From: Wallemia ichthyophaga EXF-994
Taxonomy: Eukaryota > Basidiomycota > Wallemiomycetes > Wallemiales > Wallemiaceae
Length of the DNA stretch: 64,000 nt
NCBI RefSeq assembly: GCF_000400465.1
Contig: NW_008806287.1
Span: forward strand, 186,001-250,000
Reading direction: 5' to 3'
Shown here: in pieces, positions 54,149 through 64,000 of the stretch
Layout: each line of letters starts with the position of its first letter
Numbering within the stretch: the first letter of the stretch is position 1
Program-made: the position numbers and the translations under genes
The notes under the pieces: generated by a model
The model's database searches: none
Seen by the model: the letters and a program-made list of their open reading frames with translations, nothing else
Told to the model about the DNA's origin: nothing

Positions 54149-56197
54149 GTCCACAGCCACGACGTCAGCCAACACACATCCCACCACCCACGCCATATCC
54201 ACTGTCCTCGGTACAGAATCATACAAATCAATTAACTCCTCCAAAATCCTCATCGTCGGCGCTGGTGGAATTGGCTGTGAGCTACTGAAGAACGTTATCC
54301 TATCTGGCTTCACAGACGTGCACATCATCGACCTCGACTCGATTGACCTCTCTAATCTCAACCGCCAATTCCTCTTCCAAGCGCGGCACATCAAGCGTAG
54401 CAAAGCGGTCGTAGCCAAAGAAACAGCGAGCACGTTCAACCCAAATGCGCTTATAACACCCCACCAAGCCAACGTCAAGGAGACTCATTACAACGTCTCC
54501 TGGTTCGCCCAATTCGACGTGGTCCTCGGCGCACTCGACAACCTCGACGCGCGCCGTCACGTCAACAAGATGTGCCTAGCTGCAGACACGCCTCTTATCG
54601 AGAGTGGAACCACGGGATACTCAGGTAACGTCCAGGTCATCATCAAGGATAAGTTTGAATGCTACGATTGTCAGGTGAAGCCAACTCCCAAGACTTACCC
54701 GGTGTGCACCATCAGAAGCACCCCTTCTGCTCCCATTCACACTATCGTATGGTCTAAATCCTACTTACTACCGTTAGTTTTGATTTTCTCTTGCATTATC
54801 CTAACCTTTCTCACAATCCTCCCAGACACGTCTTTGGCGAGGCTGAGGATGAGGGTGAGCTTGACCGCGCTGAACTCGACGGTGAGAATGGTGACGAAAT
54901 CAAAACGCTCAGGGAGGAGCAAGGCTCGTTCAACAAGATACGCGAGGCTGTCAAGAGTGATGGTGGGCCGCGTGTCTTATTTGACAAGATTTTCAACCGC
55001 GATGTCAGACGATTGTTGCAGATGGAGGATATGTGGAAGACGCGTACTCCGCCCACCCCTCTCGAGTTTGACGAAGCGAGTACGTCTACAGCGCACCCCA
55101 CATCTTCTGGCGCCAGTAAGGGTGAGGGTGACAGCGCTACTGAGAATACCGCCGAGAGTGCCATCGCAGACCAGCGCAAACTCACTCTTGCAGACAACGT
55201 TGGTCTCTTCCTCGACGCTACTGCCCGTCTCGCCCAGCGCTCTTCTAACACGACCCACCCGATCGAATTCGACAAGGACGACCGCGACACGCTCGAATTC
55301 GTCGCAGCTGCTTCTAACCTCCGTTCAATAGTCTATGGCATACCCACCAAGACGCTCTTTGAAGTGAAGGAGATGGCGGGAAACATTATCCCTGCGATAG
55401 CCACCACGAATGCAATTATAGCTGGAGTGCAGACGATGAAAGCGATCAATGTGCTCACGAGGCAGATGGAGCTGTGCAAACCGAGTGTTTATCTCGGCTC
55501 GCAGTTGATAGCAGCTCCGTTCGAGACACCTAATGCAGGATGCACAACTTGTCGCGATGTCTACCTCACCCTGCCAGTGAAGGCGGAGGAGGTGCGTCTG
55601 AGCGAGTTTATAGATGCTCTCAGGAGTAGAGTGGCCGTGTACGCTGATCCATCGCGCGAACTTGCCGTGTTTGAGAGAGAACGTCTCCTCTATGATCCAG
55701 ATTTCGACGAAAATCTAGACAAAACCCTCATGCAGCTGGGATGCGGCGAGAATACATTCATCACTCTCGTTGATGAGGATGGCGAGGTGGAAAATGTTAC
55801 CGTCGTTCTCGCTATGCCTGGGGAGGAGAAGATTGCCCTTCCTCACTCTGACTCTATCAAACAGCCTGCAAAGAAGGAGAAGAAACTCGCTCCTGTCGCT
55901 GAAAACTCACGCAAGAGAGGCCGTGATGATGATGCAAACGATGACAGTACTAATACACAAACTTACACTGAAAATGCTCAGGGCGTCGTTAGCATCGTTG
56001 ATAGCAGCGACGACGAAGGCCCACCGCCAGCAAAGAAAATGCACACCGATGGACCAATTACGCTCGACGACAGTGATGATGAGGGTGCTGAAAAAGGTGC
56101 TGAAAAAGATATCAATCACGCTGCTAACCACACCGACAACCATACTGCCAATCAATCTCCCCCTTCAAACGACAAAGTCATCAGTTTAGACGACTAA
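54147..56197 (+). CDS. UBA2: SUMO-activating enzyme subunit 2
   Basis: Catalytic subunit of the Aos1-Uba2 SUMO E1. Exons 54147-54772 and 54826-56197 give 665 residues. The nucleotide-binding motif is [19 protein letters not shown], followed by [17 protein letters not shown]. The catalytic Cys is in [19 protein letters not shown]. The metal-structural Cys pairs are in CYDCQVKP and [11 protein letters not shown] ubiquitin-fold domain lies at about 450-540 and an acidic tail contains SUMO-interacting-like [11 protein letters not shown] and VISLDD. The intron GTTAGT...CCCAG restores [13 protein letters not shown]. The start ATG shares CATG with the divergent upstream gene. Confidence 0.95.
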
Positions 56198-56286
56198 AAA
56201 GAATCACGCTAATGCATTCTCTCTCAATCTTATTCTCACCTACCCATTCATATCACTCTGTATAATACATAAACATTGCAACTCCA

Positions 56287-57822
56287 TTAGACCTCTTTGT
56301 ACATCTGTGGAAATGTCAGCAAACAGCAATAATTATAATCCAACCACACACCTTAATAGTCTTATCAGCACACCCAGTGATCAACCTCGATCCCGTCTGG
56401 TCGAACGTCGAGCAGAAGATGCCGGCTTCAGCGTCCAATGAACCGGGTTGAGGAATGTCTGACATGGACTGGAACGGCAGACCTGTTTTGTAATCCCAGA
56501 AGGTCATACTACCGTTATCAGCACCAGAAAAGAGTACTCCATCAGGATTAACAGCCAGACTATTTATAATAGAATCGTGACCGCTGAAATTATGCACAAA
56601 CTGCCCCTCCGGACATTTCCACTTTTTGATATTATTTCCACCAGCGCTGCCACTAGCGAAGGAGTATTCAGTTGGGTGAACAGCCAAGCTACGTACGCTT
56701 TTCTTGTGATGAGTGAGTGTAGTCATAGCCTTACCTGCAGCGAGATCCCACAATTTCACCGTGGAGTCCATAGAGCCGGTGATTATTTGCGGGTCACTAT
56801 CCTGAGTGGCGACGCAGCCTACTGTGCCTTTATGACCAGCCAGGACGTGTACGGGAGCCTTAGTGCGCATATCCCACACACGCGCTACACTATCGCGACC
56901 GGAAGTGACGAGGAGATCTAGAGTAGGGTGAACAGCCATGCTATAAACACCCGAGAGATGACCGTGGTAGTGTCGTATCACCTTATTAGCTTCGAGATCC
57001 CAGCATTTCACCAATTTGTCCTCCCCGCACGAGAAGAGGTACGGGTGGCGGTTGGAAATGGCCAAACCGCGCACTGTGGATATGTGACCTGTTAAAGATA
57101 ACTTCAACTCGCCGCTGGCCATGTCCCAGATCTTTATCACTCGGTCTCCGGCGCCAGTCGCAAACCAGTTGTTGTCGGGCTCGACTGCTGCACAGCGCAC
57201 CCAACCTAGATGACCCGAAATGACACGCATAAGCTTCCATTGTGGGTGGTAATCTGGTTTCGCTTGCGTTTGCGTTTTGAGGTTTATCAGCTGCTGGCTG
57301 AGCCTGGTGGTAGACGCGCTGGTGGATGGTGCACTCATACTTGCACTCTCACTCCCACTTCTAACCCCACTCGCGCCCTTGGGGAAGGACTTGTGCAGGA
57401 TGAGTGAATCGTGGGCGTCCTGCTGCGTGCTTCCTTCAATGGCTCTCTGCGTCGGTTGCGATACTGGGAAGTGTGAGCATAATCGCTATAGAATCTACCT
57501 CTACTCACCCTCGCCCGCTTCTGCCCCGTCTGCCTTGCGCGTCTTCTTGCCTCGTGGTCCCGCCTGGGCAGCGAGTGAAGGCGGGAGATTCTGAGCGGCA
57601 GTGTATTCGTCCGCTATCTTCGAAGCAAGCTTTGCTTTATTTCTGTGACGTTGGCATTGTTTAGCGAGCGTAATGGAGAGTGCGCAGAACCCACCCAGCC
57701 TCATTGACCCCAGTCTCCGCGCTCAAGTCTAAATCTAAATCTGCATAGAACAGCTCCCTGCCTCTCTTGAGATTCTTATTTATTAGTTCGTTTAGTGATG
57801 GTAGCTGGCTGCTGGCTGCCAT
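56287..57822 (-). CDS. PRP46: Pre-mRNA-splicing factor Prp46/PLRG1 (Cwf1), WD40
   Basis: Component of the Prp19/NTC-related complex in activated spliceosomes. Predicted exons start at 57822 ([16 protein letters not shown]). They continue with [27 protein letters not shown] and then the WD40 block. Seven WD repeats begin at [16 protein letters not shown]; typical repeats are [20 protein letters not shown] and [20 protein letters not shown]. The family-specific [15 protein letters not shown] and [17 protein letters not shown] are present. The last intron (GTGTGT...CACAG) gives the short tail MYKEV. Convergent with UBA2; same strand as SOF1. Confidence 0.95.
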
Positions 57823-57912
57823 GGTGGTTCTACGATAACAAGCACAATTAAGATACTCAAATGCATATTGTATGATATTCTATTACATTATACTCTATTC
57901 TATTACAATACA

Positions 57913-59417
57913 TCACGTCTGCTCACTCACAACCGCCCTCTTCTTCTCAGACTTTGGCTTCGCCTGTCCAGCTTTGGTGTGCGTGCGTATATTCTCCTCT
58001 TTAGCTCTTTGCGCATCCACCATAGTCTTCTTAGCTGACGACGCGTTCCTAATAGCCTTTGGTGTGTTTCTTCTGCGCTCCACCTTGCGAACTTCACCCA
58101 CACCACCCCATCTCTGCCTAAGGCTATCTCTATAGTTCATCTTATCACGCTCACGACCATCAATCTGACCAATCTTATCACTTGCTCTCGACTTCCACAT
58201 CCTAAGATTACCATCATCTGAGCCAGTGAGAATGTACTTGCTATCCAGACTGAATTGAACATTCATCAGTCTCTGCATACGCTTAGTGTGGTAGCAATCG
58301 CTCGATCTACCGTGATTCTTGTCGAATACTCTAACAGTGCGGTCCCAGCCACCACTAGCGATCTGTTGGCCGGTTGGAGACCAGTCACACGTAGTAACAG
58401 CAGCTACGTGGTCTTTGTATATCTGTAGCGCACCATTGCCAAGATTGCGTATATCCCATGTGTAAAGATTGTGGTCTTCACCCGCTGTGAGGAGGAGCGT
58501 TGGGAGGATTGGGTTGAAAGACAAGTCATTCATCTTGAAAGGAGTCATAATACGACCTATACTACCACCGTTGACACGCGTATCCCATAAAGACACACTT
58601 CTATCACTACCTGCAGCAGCCATGATGGAATGCTCGGTGGGGGAGAATTTGAGAGCAGAAATGTTATCGTGACCCCATTTATAGGTCTCAATTGGTTCAG
58701 TGCGTGCCTCTTCCCAGAGCTGAATTGCGTTAGATGCAGTTGCGAATGTTGGATGTAAGCGATTGTGAGTGATTGAGCTGTGAGGGAGGTGTTAGTGGGC
58801 ATGAGAATGTATAAATCAATCCAAAGAGGCTCACTTGATACCAGCATTAGCTGACCAAACTCTTAACGGTTTTTGTGAGTGTTTCTCAGCGACATCTTCA
58901 TCAATAAAACCGGCGTTATCACCAGCGTCAGTGGAGTAGTTAGCGTCCCACATCTTGACAGACTTATCAACGCCTGCACTAAGTAATCTGGAGTCGCCGC
59001 GATTAGACTTAGCTGTATGTGAAAAAGTTAAGGAGGAAACAATGCCATGATGAGCGTTTGGGATGTTGAGTAGAGGTTGACGAGTGGGTATATCATGTAC
59101 AGCGACTTCACCTAAAGCGCCTGAAGTGGCAACAACGCCCAACCTAGAGCTATCCCTAGCCATGCCGTAAACACCATCACCGCACTCAATTGAACCGATA
59201 AAAGGTTTGGCGAACATTCTATCCATTTTAGAGGCAACAACGGCTCTAGTGTATTCTCTTTGTTTAGAGAAATTGTGTAAGTTTGGATTAGGATTACGAG
59301 AAGGAGGCTTCTGATCGGATGGATGGGAGTCACTGTGTGTTCTAGTGATTGCTTTTATTTTCTATTGGGATTTGAATTAGAGTTTAAATTTTAAAATATA
59401 ACAATTCAACAAACCAT
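57913..59417 (-). CDS. SOF1: U3 snoRNP WD40 protein Sof1/DCAF13
   Basis: Small-subunit processome protein for 18S rRNA maturation. The protein start MKIKAITRT is assembled from an ATG-only first exon (59415-59417) and an acceptor CAATAG near 59361; the intron starts GTTTGT. WD40 repeats follow, including GSIECGDGVYGMARD, SAGVDKSVKMWD, SIMAAAGSDRSVSLWDTR and SGGWDRTVRVFD. The C-terminal Sof1 domain is complete: DSKYILTGSDDGNLRMWKSRASDK is followed by EKVERRR-type and basic HTKAGQAKPKSEKKRAV segments. A second intron (GTGAGC...CACAG) lies at about 58775-58834. Only 36 bp separate this start from that of PRP17. Confidence 0.92.
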
Positions 59418-59453
59418 TTCAATTTTACTTGATAGTACTTAGCAACGATTAGG

Positions 59454-61240
59454 ATGCTTGTAAATTATAGTTCAGATGAGGATAATAATAGTAAACCCTT
59501 GAATTCAACTGAAATTCAATCTGCCCCTCAAGTACATACCGCTGCTGCCGTAAGTGGATCGTTAGTTGTATTCGCTGAACCCGCTTAATCACAATCCCAG
59601 GATGAACAAGCTCAAGCACTCATGATGAGACCAACTGATGATCAAATGATGGTTAACGTCCCTTACGATCATTTGAATAAATCCTTAGCAGGTCCTCAAG
59701 ATCCCTTCAGAGATAAGAACAATAGACCTTTTCAAAACCTACTAAACGCACACGTTGAAGAGCACACCATGAATGATCATGACTTTATCTCCCTCCAACG
59801 CCAACACGAAGGCATCACTCGTCCTGACAAGAAACAGAGACAATCCTTTCCAAGAGAAGACAAAGGTGATTTAGAAGACGTTGACGGCGATAACGCTTAT
59901 AAAGGTCCTTGGGCTGAATGGAAGGATGTTCGTAAACCCGATGAGATTGATGCTCCCTACGAAGAAGACGTCGAAAATTGGGAAATTCAACGCGACAACT
60001 GGCTCAACGACGCCAACAAAAGCAAAGCTAGCAAAACTCTACTCGCTCAAGGTGGTGAAAAGTCAATCTTCCACGGCAGCCAAACACGCGATTATCAAGG
60101 ACGCACTTATATGCATATACCGACTGATGTCGACGTCAACCTCTACGGTGAGGAGGGTACCCAGACTAACTTCCTACCAAAAGCTTGTATACATACATGG
60201 GCCGGTCACACTAAGGGTGTCTCCAGAATCAAGCTTTTCCCCGGTTCTGGTCACCTCCTTCTATCTGCATCGATGGATAACAAGGTTAAAGTGGGTTATA
60301 CACTCTGCTGAACTCACTCCAACTCACCTACCTCTTCACAGCTATGGGATGTTTACAACGAGGGTAAATGTCTCAGAACTTTCATGGGCCATTACAGAGC
60401 CGTAAAGGATATTTCCTTCAACAATGATGGTACACGCTTCTTGTCTGCTTCGTATGATAAACAAATCAAACTCTGGGATACAGAAACTGGTCAGTGTCTT
60501 AGTGCTTTCTCAAACAACAAAAGCCCTCAGTGCATTACTTTCAACCCGGATGCAGACAAGCAGGATACTTTCCTAGCTGGTATGCAAGACAGAAAGATTA
60601 TACAAGTTGATCTTCGCTCGAATGAGATTACGCAGGAGTATGACCAACATTTAGGTCCAGTTGTGAGTATTTATCGTGTTAGCCAAGAAAGAATATCTAA
60701 GTTCACACTCACAGAACACACTAACTTTCGTTGATGATAATCGACGTTTCGTTACAACATCTGACGACAAAACTATGAGAGCGTGGGATTACGATATACC
60801 CGTTGTCATTAAATACATTGCCGAGCCCGATATGCACAGTATGCCAGCTGTCGGTTTGCACCCGACGAAAAAGTTCCTGGCTGCTCAATCACTCGACAAT
60901 CAGATATTGATATGGGCAGCAGACACATTCAAGCAGAATCGCAGGAAGAGATTTGCAGGTCATTCAATATCTGGATACGCCTGTCAATTAGGTTTCAGTC
61001 CTGATGGTAGGTATATCAGCAGCGGAGATGGGGCTGGTAACATAGTGTTCTGGGATTGGAAAACGAGTCGTCTGATGAAGAAGCTCAAGGCACACGATAG
61101 ATGTGTGATTGACCATGCGTGGCTTCCTCATGAGACCTCCAAAGTCGTTACAGCTAGTTGGGATGGATCGATCAAACTCTGGGTGCGTGTGGAGTGTGGA
61201 GTAGCATGTGTGGAGCATACTAACAAATACACAGGATTAA
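59454..61240 (+). CDS. PRP17: Pre-mRNA-splicing factor Prp17/CDC40, WD40
   Basis: Step-II splicing factor, also needed for cell-cycle progression in yeast. Exons are 59454-59549, 59601-60290, 60342-60662, 60715-61182 and 61235-61240, giving 526 residues. The N-terminal half shows [20 protein letters not shown] and [17 protein letters not shown]. The family motif [15 protein letters not shown] leads into WD40 repeats such as [20 protein letters not shown] and [17 protein letters not shown]. The final exon is six nucleotides (Asp plus stop), completing the universal KLWD end. Gene order is divergent from SOF1. Confidence 0.95.
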
Positions 61241-61420
61241 CACTATTCATCCCCACATTATTATGTATTATACGCCATATTAATATTGTTATCGTCAAAT
61301 ATTGTTAAATTGCTACTCCTCACCGACGCACAGCCTTCTTGGACACTGCACTTCGCGAGGGCGGCCAGCAGCGAGCAGCGAAGAGTGACGCTGGCGTTGA
61401 GAAGAAGAAATAACCAATAA

Positions 61421-62774
61421 ATGCATAGAGAAACCCACTATATGCAATATACGCCATATACAGACGCAAAAGGAGATATGCTCGCCACATCGATAACAGC
61501 GCACGAGCCACAAGGCAAAACGGATGGAGCCACAGCGGCAATGGAAATACCTCGCACAAAAATCGCGACTGGCACATCCGGCACACCTCTCTCGCCGTTC
61601 TCTCGCTCGTTCGGCGTACTAGTGGACGACGTGTCCGGTTGCGCGTATGACAGCACAAATACAGACACAGCATGTGATTTGAGCTGCGAGGTAGTTTCGG
61701 AAGAGAGTCTGTCCATGTCAGTCGATGATAGTAACAGCAACAACAACAGCTACGCTCTCACTGATTACCTCCCGCGACTGGAAGAAGACTTCTGCAGAAA
61801 TTTTACATGCTGCGGTGTTTACCTGGATAATTTGCACCAGCTGCAGAACCATTACGAAGCCGAGCACAAGCAGGTGCAGCGGGGGAATGTGGATAAAGTC
61901 GAGCAGACCGACGAGGGGGGTGATGACATGAGCATGAGCAACATGAGCAACATGAGTAGCCGGAGCAGCACGAGCAGTGGTAACTCACAAGGCGCTGTCA
62001 GCACACCCGCCAGTTCAATACACAGCGATATACAGTCTCATAAGCTCAGATTGTCGCAGGCACATAGCCCACTCACAGCCAGCTCCAGCTCCAGCTCCAG
62101 CATCAGCATGCCTGGTACGCCGATGATGGATATGGAGATGGATTTCGGAGTCAGAGTCGCAGGTGCTGTCGACAACGCCTACTCACCTGCTGTGCCGAGG
62201 AGCTTCAGTGGGTGCATTACTCCGCACATGCTCCATCCAGCGGCTATGGCTAGGCAGCAGAGTCAGAGTCAGAGTCAGCATCAGCAGCTCCACCACCAGC
62301 AACCCTCTCATCCACACAAATCTGTACCCGTTAGCATGTCTAGCCCATTATCTGGGTTCTACGCTCAGCCTCCGCTTGCACCGCAGCCAAACGCGGGTCG
62401 CAGAGGTCCATTCGCTTCCCTCCAGCCGCAGCCCGCGCGCTCGACCACATCGACTGCTGCTAGTGTAAAAGGCTTGTCTAACCAGAGCAATATGAGCAAC
62501 ACCAACACACATATACCCTTCACAGCCGCAGTTCATCCCCCAGCAAATCCACAGGAGGAGAAGGACAGAGACAAGCCATACAAGTGTCCAATTCCGGTGG
62601 GTTAATGATATTAATTTTGTTGCGTAGAGCTCTTCTCATTCTTTGCAGGGCTGTAATAAGGCATACAAACAACAAAACGGTTTGAAATATCACAGATCTA
62701 AGGGTCAGTGCTCATTCCAGCAGCAGAAGCATAATCAGGCGCAAAGTCGCGAACATCAGCTTATTTTTTCGTGA
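61421..62774 (+). CDS. SFP1: Split C2H2 zinc finger transcription factor, Sfp1-like
   Basis: Sfp1 in yeast controls ribosomal protein and ribosome-biogenesis genes under TOR. Exons 61421-62596 and 62649-62774 give 433 residues. A first finger lies at about residues 126-150 (FCRNFTCCGVYLDNLHQ then NHYEAEH). A long Ser/Gln-rich disordered linker follows (SQSQSQHQQLHHQQ). The second finger KPYKCPIPGCNKAYKQQNGL then KYHRSKGQC is split by the intron (GTGGGT...TTGCAG). Two widely spaced fingers with GCNKAYKxQNGLKYH are the Sfp1 hallmark. An SP-rich segment (TPLSPFSRSF) may be a phospho-site region. Confidence 0.82.
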
Positions 62775-62890
62775 AATGGTCCTGAAGTGAAACACCAAAA
62801 AAACACACGACACACGATACATAACAAACAAAGAACACAAGACAAAAGTAAACCCGCGTAGTTTTGTATAAAGTATATATAAACGAGAAA

Positions 62891-64000
62891 TCATGATATA
62901 TCCCACAAAAACTCGTGCAACTTGACTCCGAAACTTTTGGCCAGATTCGACGCGACGTGGTATCCGATAGCGCACTTGAATGTCATTCCATCGAGTCTGT
63001 CAGACGGACATGTACGCTGAACCATTTTTATACGCGAAAGATGAGCGATATTCTGTAAAACATCTACCTGACCAAGCTCGTTATCGGTGAAGACTCTTGA
63101 ATCGTTTTTGAGGTTATTGAGTGAGTAAGTAGTGAGAGTAGATTCACTAACGAAATGCAACAATGAACCATATATATGCAACCATCTATCGAATGAAAAG
63201 TTCTTAGGACCTAGGAGATTTTGAGCAGGTTTTTTGTTCTGCTTAGATAATCCAATGTCACGTCGTCTAGGCCTGTACCTTTTTGCCCGCTTATCGCTAC
63301 TGATAGACAGCATCTGTATATCCTTCTTAGGTGGGTTATATGAGGCGAGATAAGATGCAATGAGAAGGAGTTGCGCACAGCGTGTGAGATCGGTAGGTAG
63401 TGAGGCTTGCAAGAGATCCATATGATCAGGAAGACTGCTGTTGATCGACTGTATCACACCTTTACTAATTTTGCTGAAAGTGAGTGTAAGATGGTCATTG
63501 TCTCTCATTGACGGTCTCGCACTGAGCTCTTTCCAAGGGTGTATAAAAGTAGGCCATGATTTATGCGTTATTTTGAGCAGTTCCTTGGGCTGAGTGTTGA
63601 GTGCAAGCGTTGAGCTCATGATGAAATTGCATAAAGCGAGATAAGAGTTGTGAAGATTTTCACCAATATGCACCGGACGGTTGAGAATGAGATAGTCTAA
63701 GATATCTTTGTGAGTAACTGAGGGTATATTTACGACGATAGGATCAGGAGAGAGACCATTGGTAGGACGAAGGGTTGTGTAAGGCTGGTTTGAAGTGAGG
63801 ATCAGAGTGAGTGGGGAGTTAATGATTTCAGGAAGACGTTGGAGTGCTATGAGAAGGTTGCCGTAGGATTTGAGTCTGTGAGCGTCAGAAATGACGATGA
63901 AGCGTTTGCTCGAGTCACCACCATTCAAGGTGGATAGACCATCGATCAGCCTCTCAATTGGATTGGTAGAATCTCCGTCAACGCCGAATGCCGACAAGAC
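62891..64000 (-). CDS. ORC5: Origin recognition complex subunit 5 (5' end outside window)
   Basis: AAA+-like subunit of the replication origin recognition complex. The C-terminal 368 residues are present, and the frame runs off the right edge, so the P-loop region is missing. RFIVISDAHRLKSYGNLLI looks like the sensor/Walker B side, and TLILTSNQPYTTLRP like sensor 1. The Orc5-specific block is LLIASYLASYNPPKKDIQML followed by the basic RAKRYRPRRRD. The C-terminal domain ends GMTFKCAIGYHVASNLAKSF. No intron is needed in this part, unusual for the window. Confidence 0.92.
   Translation of the reverse strand, partial: VLSAFGVDGDSTNPIERLIDGLSTLNGGDSSKRFIVISDAHRLKSYGNLLIALQRLPEIINSPLTLILTSNQPYTTLRPTNGLSPDPIVVNIPSVTHKDILDYLILNRPVHIGENLHNSYLALCNFIMSSTLALNTQPKELLKITHKSWPTFIHPWKELSARPSMRDNDHLTLTFSKISKGVIQSINSSLPDHMDLLQASLPTDLTRCAQLLLIASYLASYNPPKKDIQMLSISSDKRAKRYRPRRRDIGLSKQNKKPAQNLLGPKNFSFDRWLHIYGSLLHFVSESTLTTYSLNNLKNDSRVFTDNELGQVDVLQNIAHLSRIKMVQRTCPSDRLDGMTFKCAIGYHVASNLAKSFGVKLHEFLWDIS

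Noticed and set aside
54149-54478. Extended N terminus of the unknown minus-strand protein
   Set aside because: It would be antisense to the UBA2 nucleotide-binding domain, whose conservation explains the open frame by chance.

Overview
The window is nuclear DNA from a compact, intron-rich fungal genome. Most protein genes are split by short introns (about 30-55 nt, donors such as GTGAGT, GTGGGT, GTGCGT, GTACGT and sometimes GTCAGT, with CTAAC/CTAAT-like branch points). Intergenic gaps are often only tens of bases. The gene content (Argonaute, metacaspase, COP9 signalosome subunit, complex I 30-kDa subunit, Zn2Cys6 factor, DEF1, RRN3, Gag1-like clamp protein) fits a yeast-like basidiomycete. 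A Wallemia-type genome is my best guess, made from style and not from any alignment. No bacterial, viral or organellar sequence was recognised.

Layout. 1-6.5 kb: NUP82 (cut by the left edge), divergent RMT2, a Zn2Cys6 regulator and a Gag1-like protein. 6.5-8.2 kb: three adjacent splicing genes (LSM3, U1-C, CCDC97-like). 8.3-18.8 kb: SUA5, a coiled-coil membrane protein, DID2, a metacaspase with about ten introns, an LCCL membrane protein, RRN3 and a fructosamine-3-kinase-like gene. 18.8-31.6 kb: a tandem ABC ATPase, an Argonaute with all slicer residues, ADE13, GAPDH, a KA1-tailed protein kinase and a beta-carbonic anhydrase. 31.7-38.6 kb: DEF1, EAF6, a PMT2-type mannosyltransferase and a DUF89/ARMT1-like phosphatase.

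38.6-43.6 kb is the one accessory-looking region. It has no intact protein gene, a decayed tyrosine-recombinase-like coding region with a split zinc finger, and a tRNA-Ser(UGA) with a 13-nt intron. 43.6-64 kb is dense again: HRD3, a GYF-domain protein, the complex I 30-kDa subunit, a PPR-like mitochondrial protein, CSN6, an unknown gene whose start codon overlaps that of UBA2, UBA2, three adjacent WD40 RNA-processing genes (PRP46, SOF1, PRP17), an SFP1-like zinc finger factor and ORC5 (cut by the right edge).

Common themes are RNA processing (LSM3, U1-C, CCDC97-like, PRP46, PRP17, SOF1), protein quality control and ubiquitin/SUMO (HRD3, UBA2, CSN6, DEF1), and head-to-head gene pairs sharing very short promoters. 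Exon coordinates were read by eye from splice consensus and reading frame, and most were checked for an open, divisible-by-three total. They are predictions, not transcript-supported.
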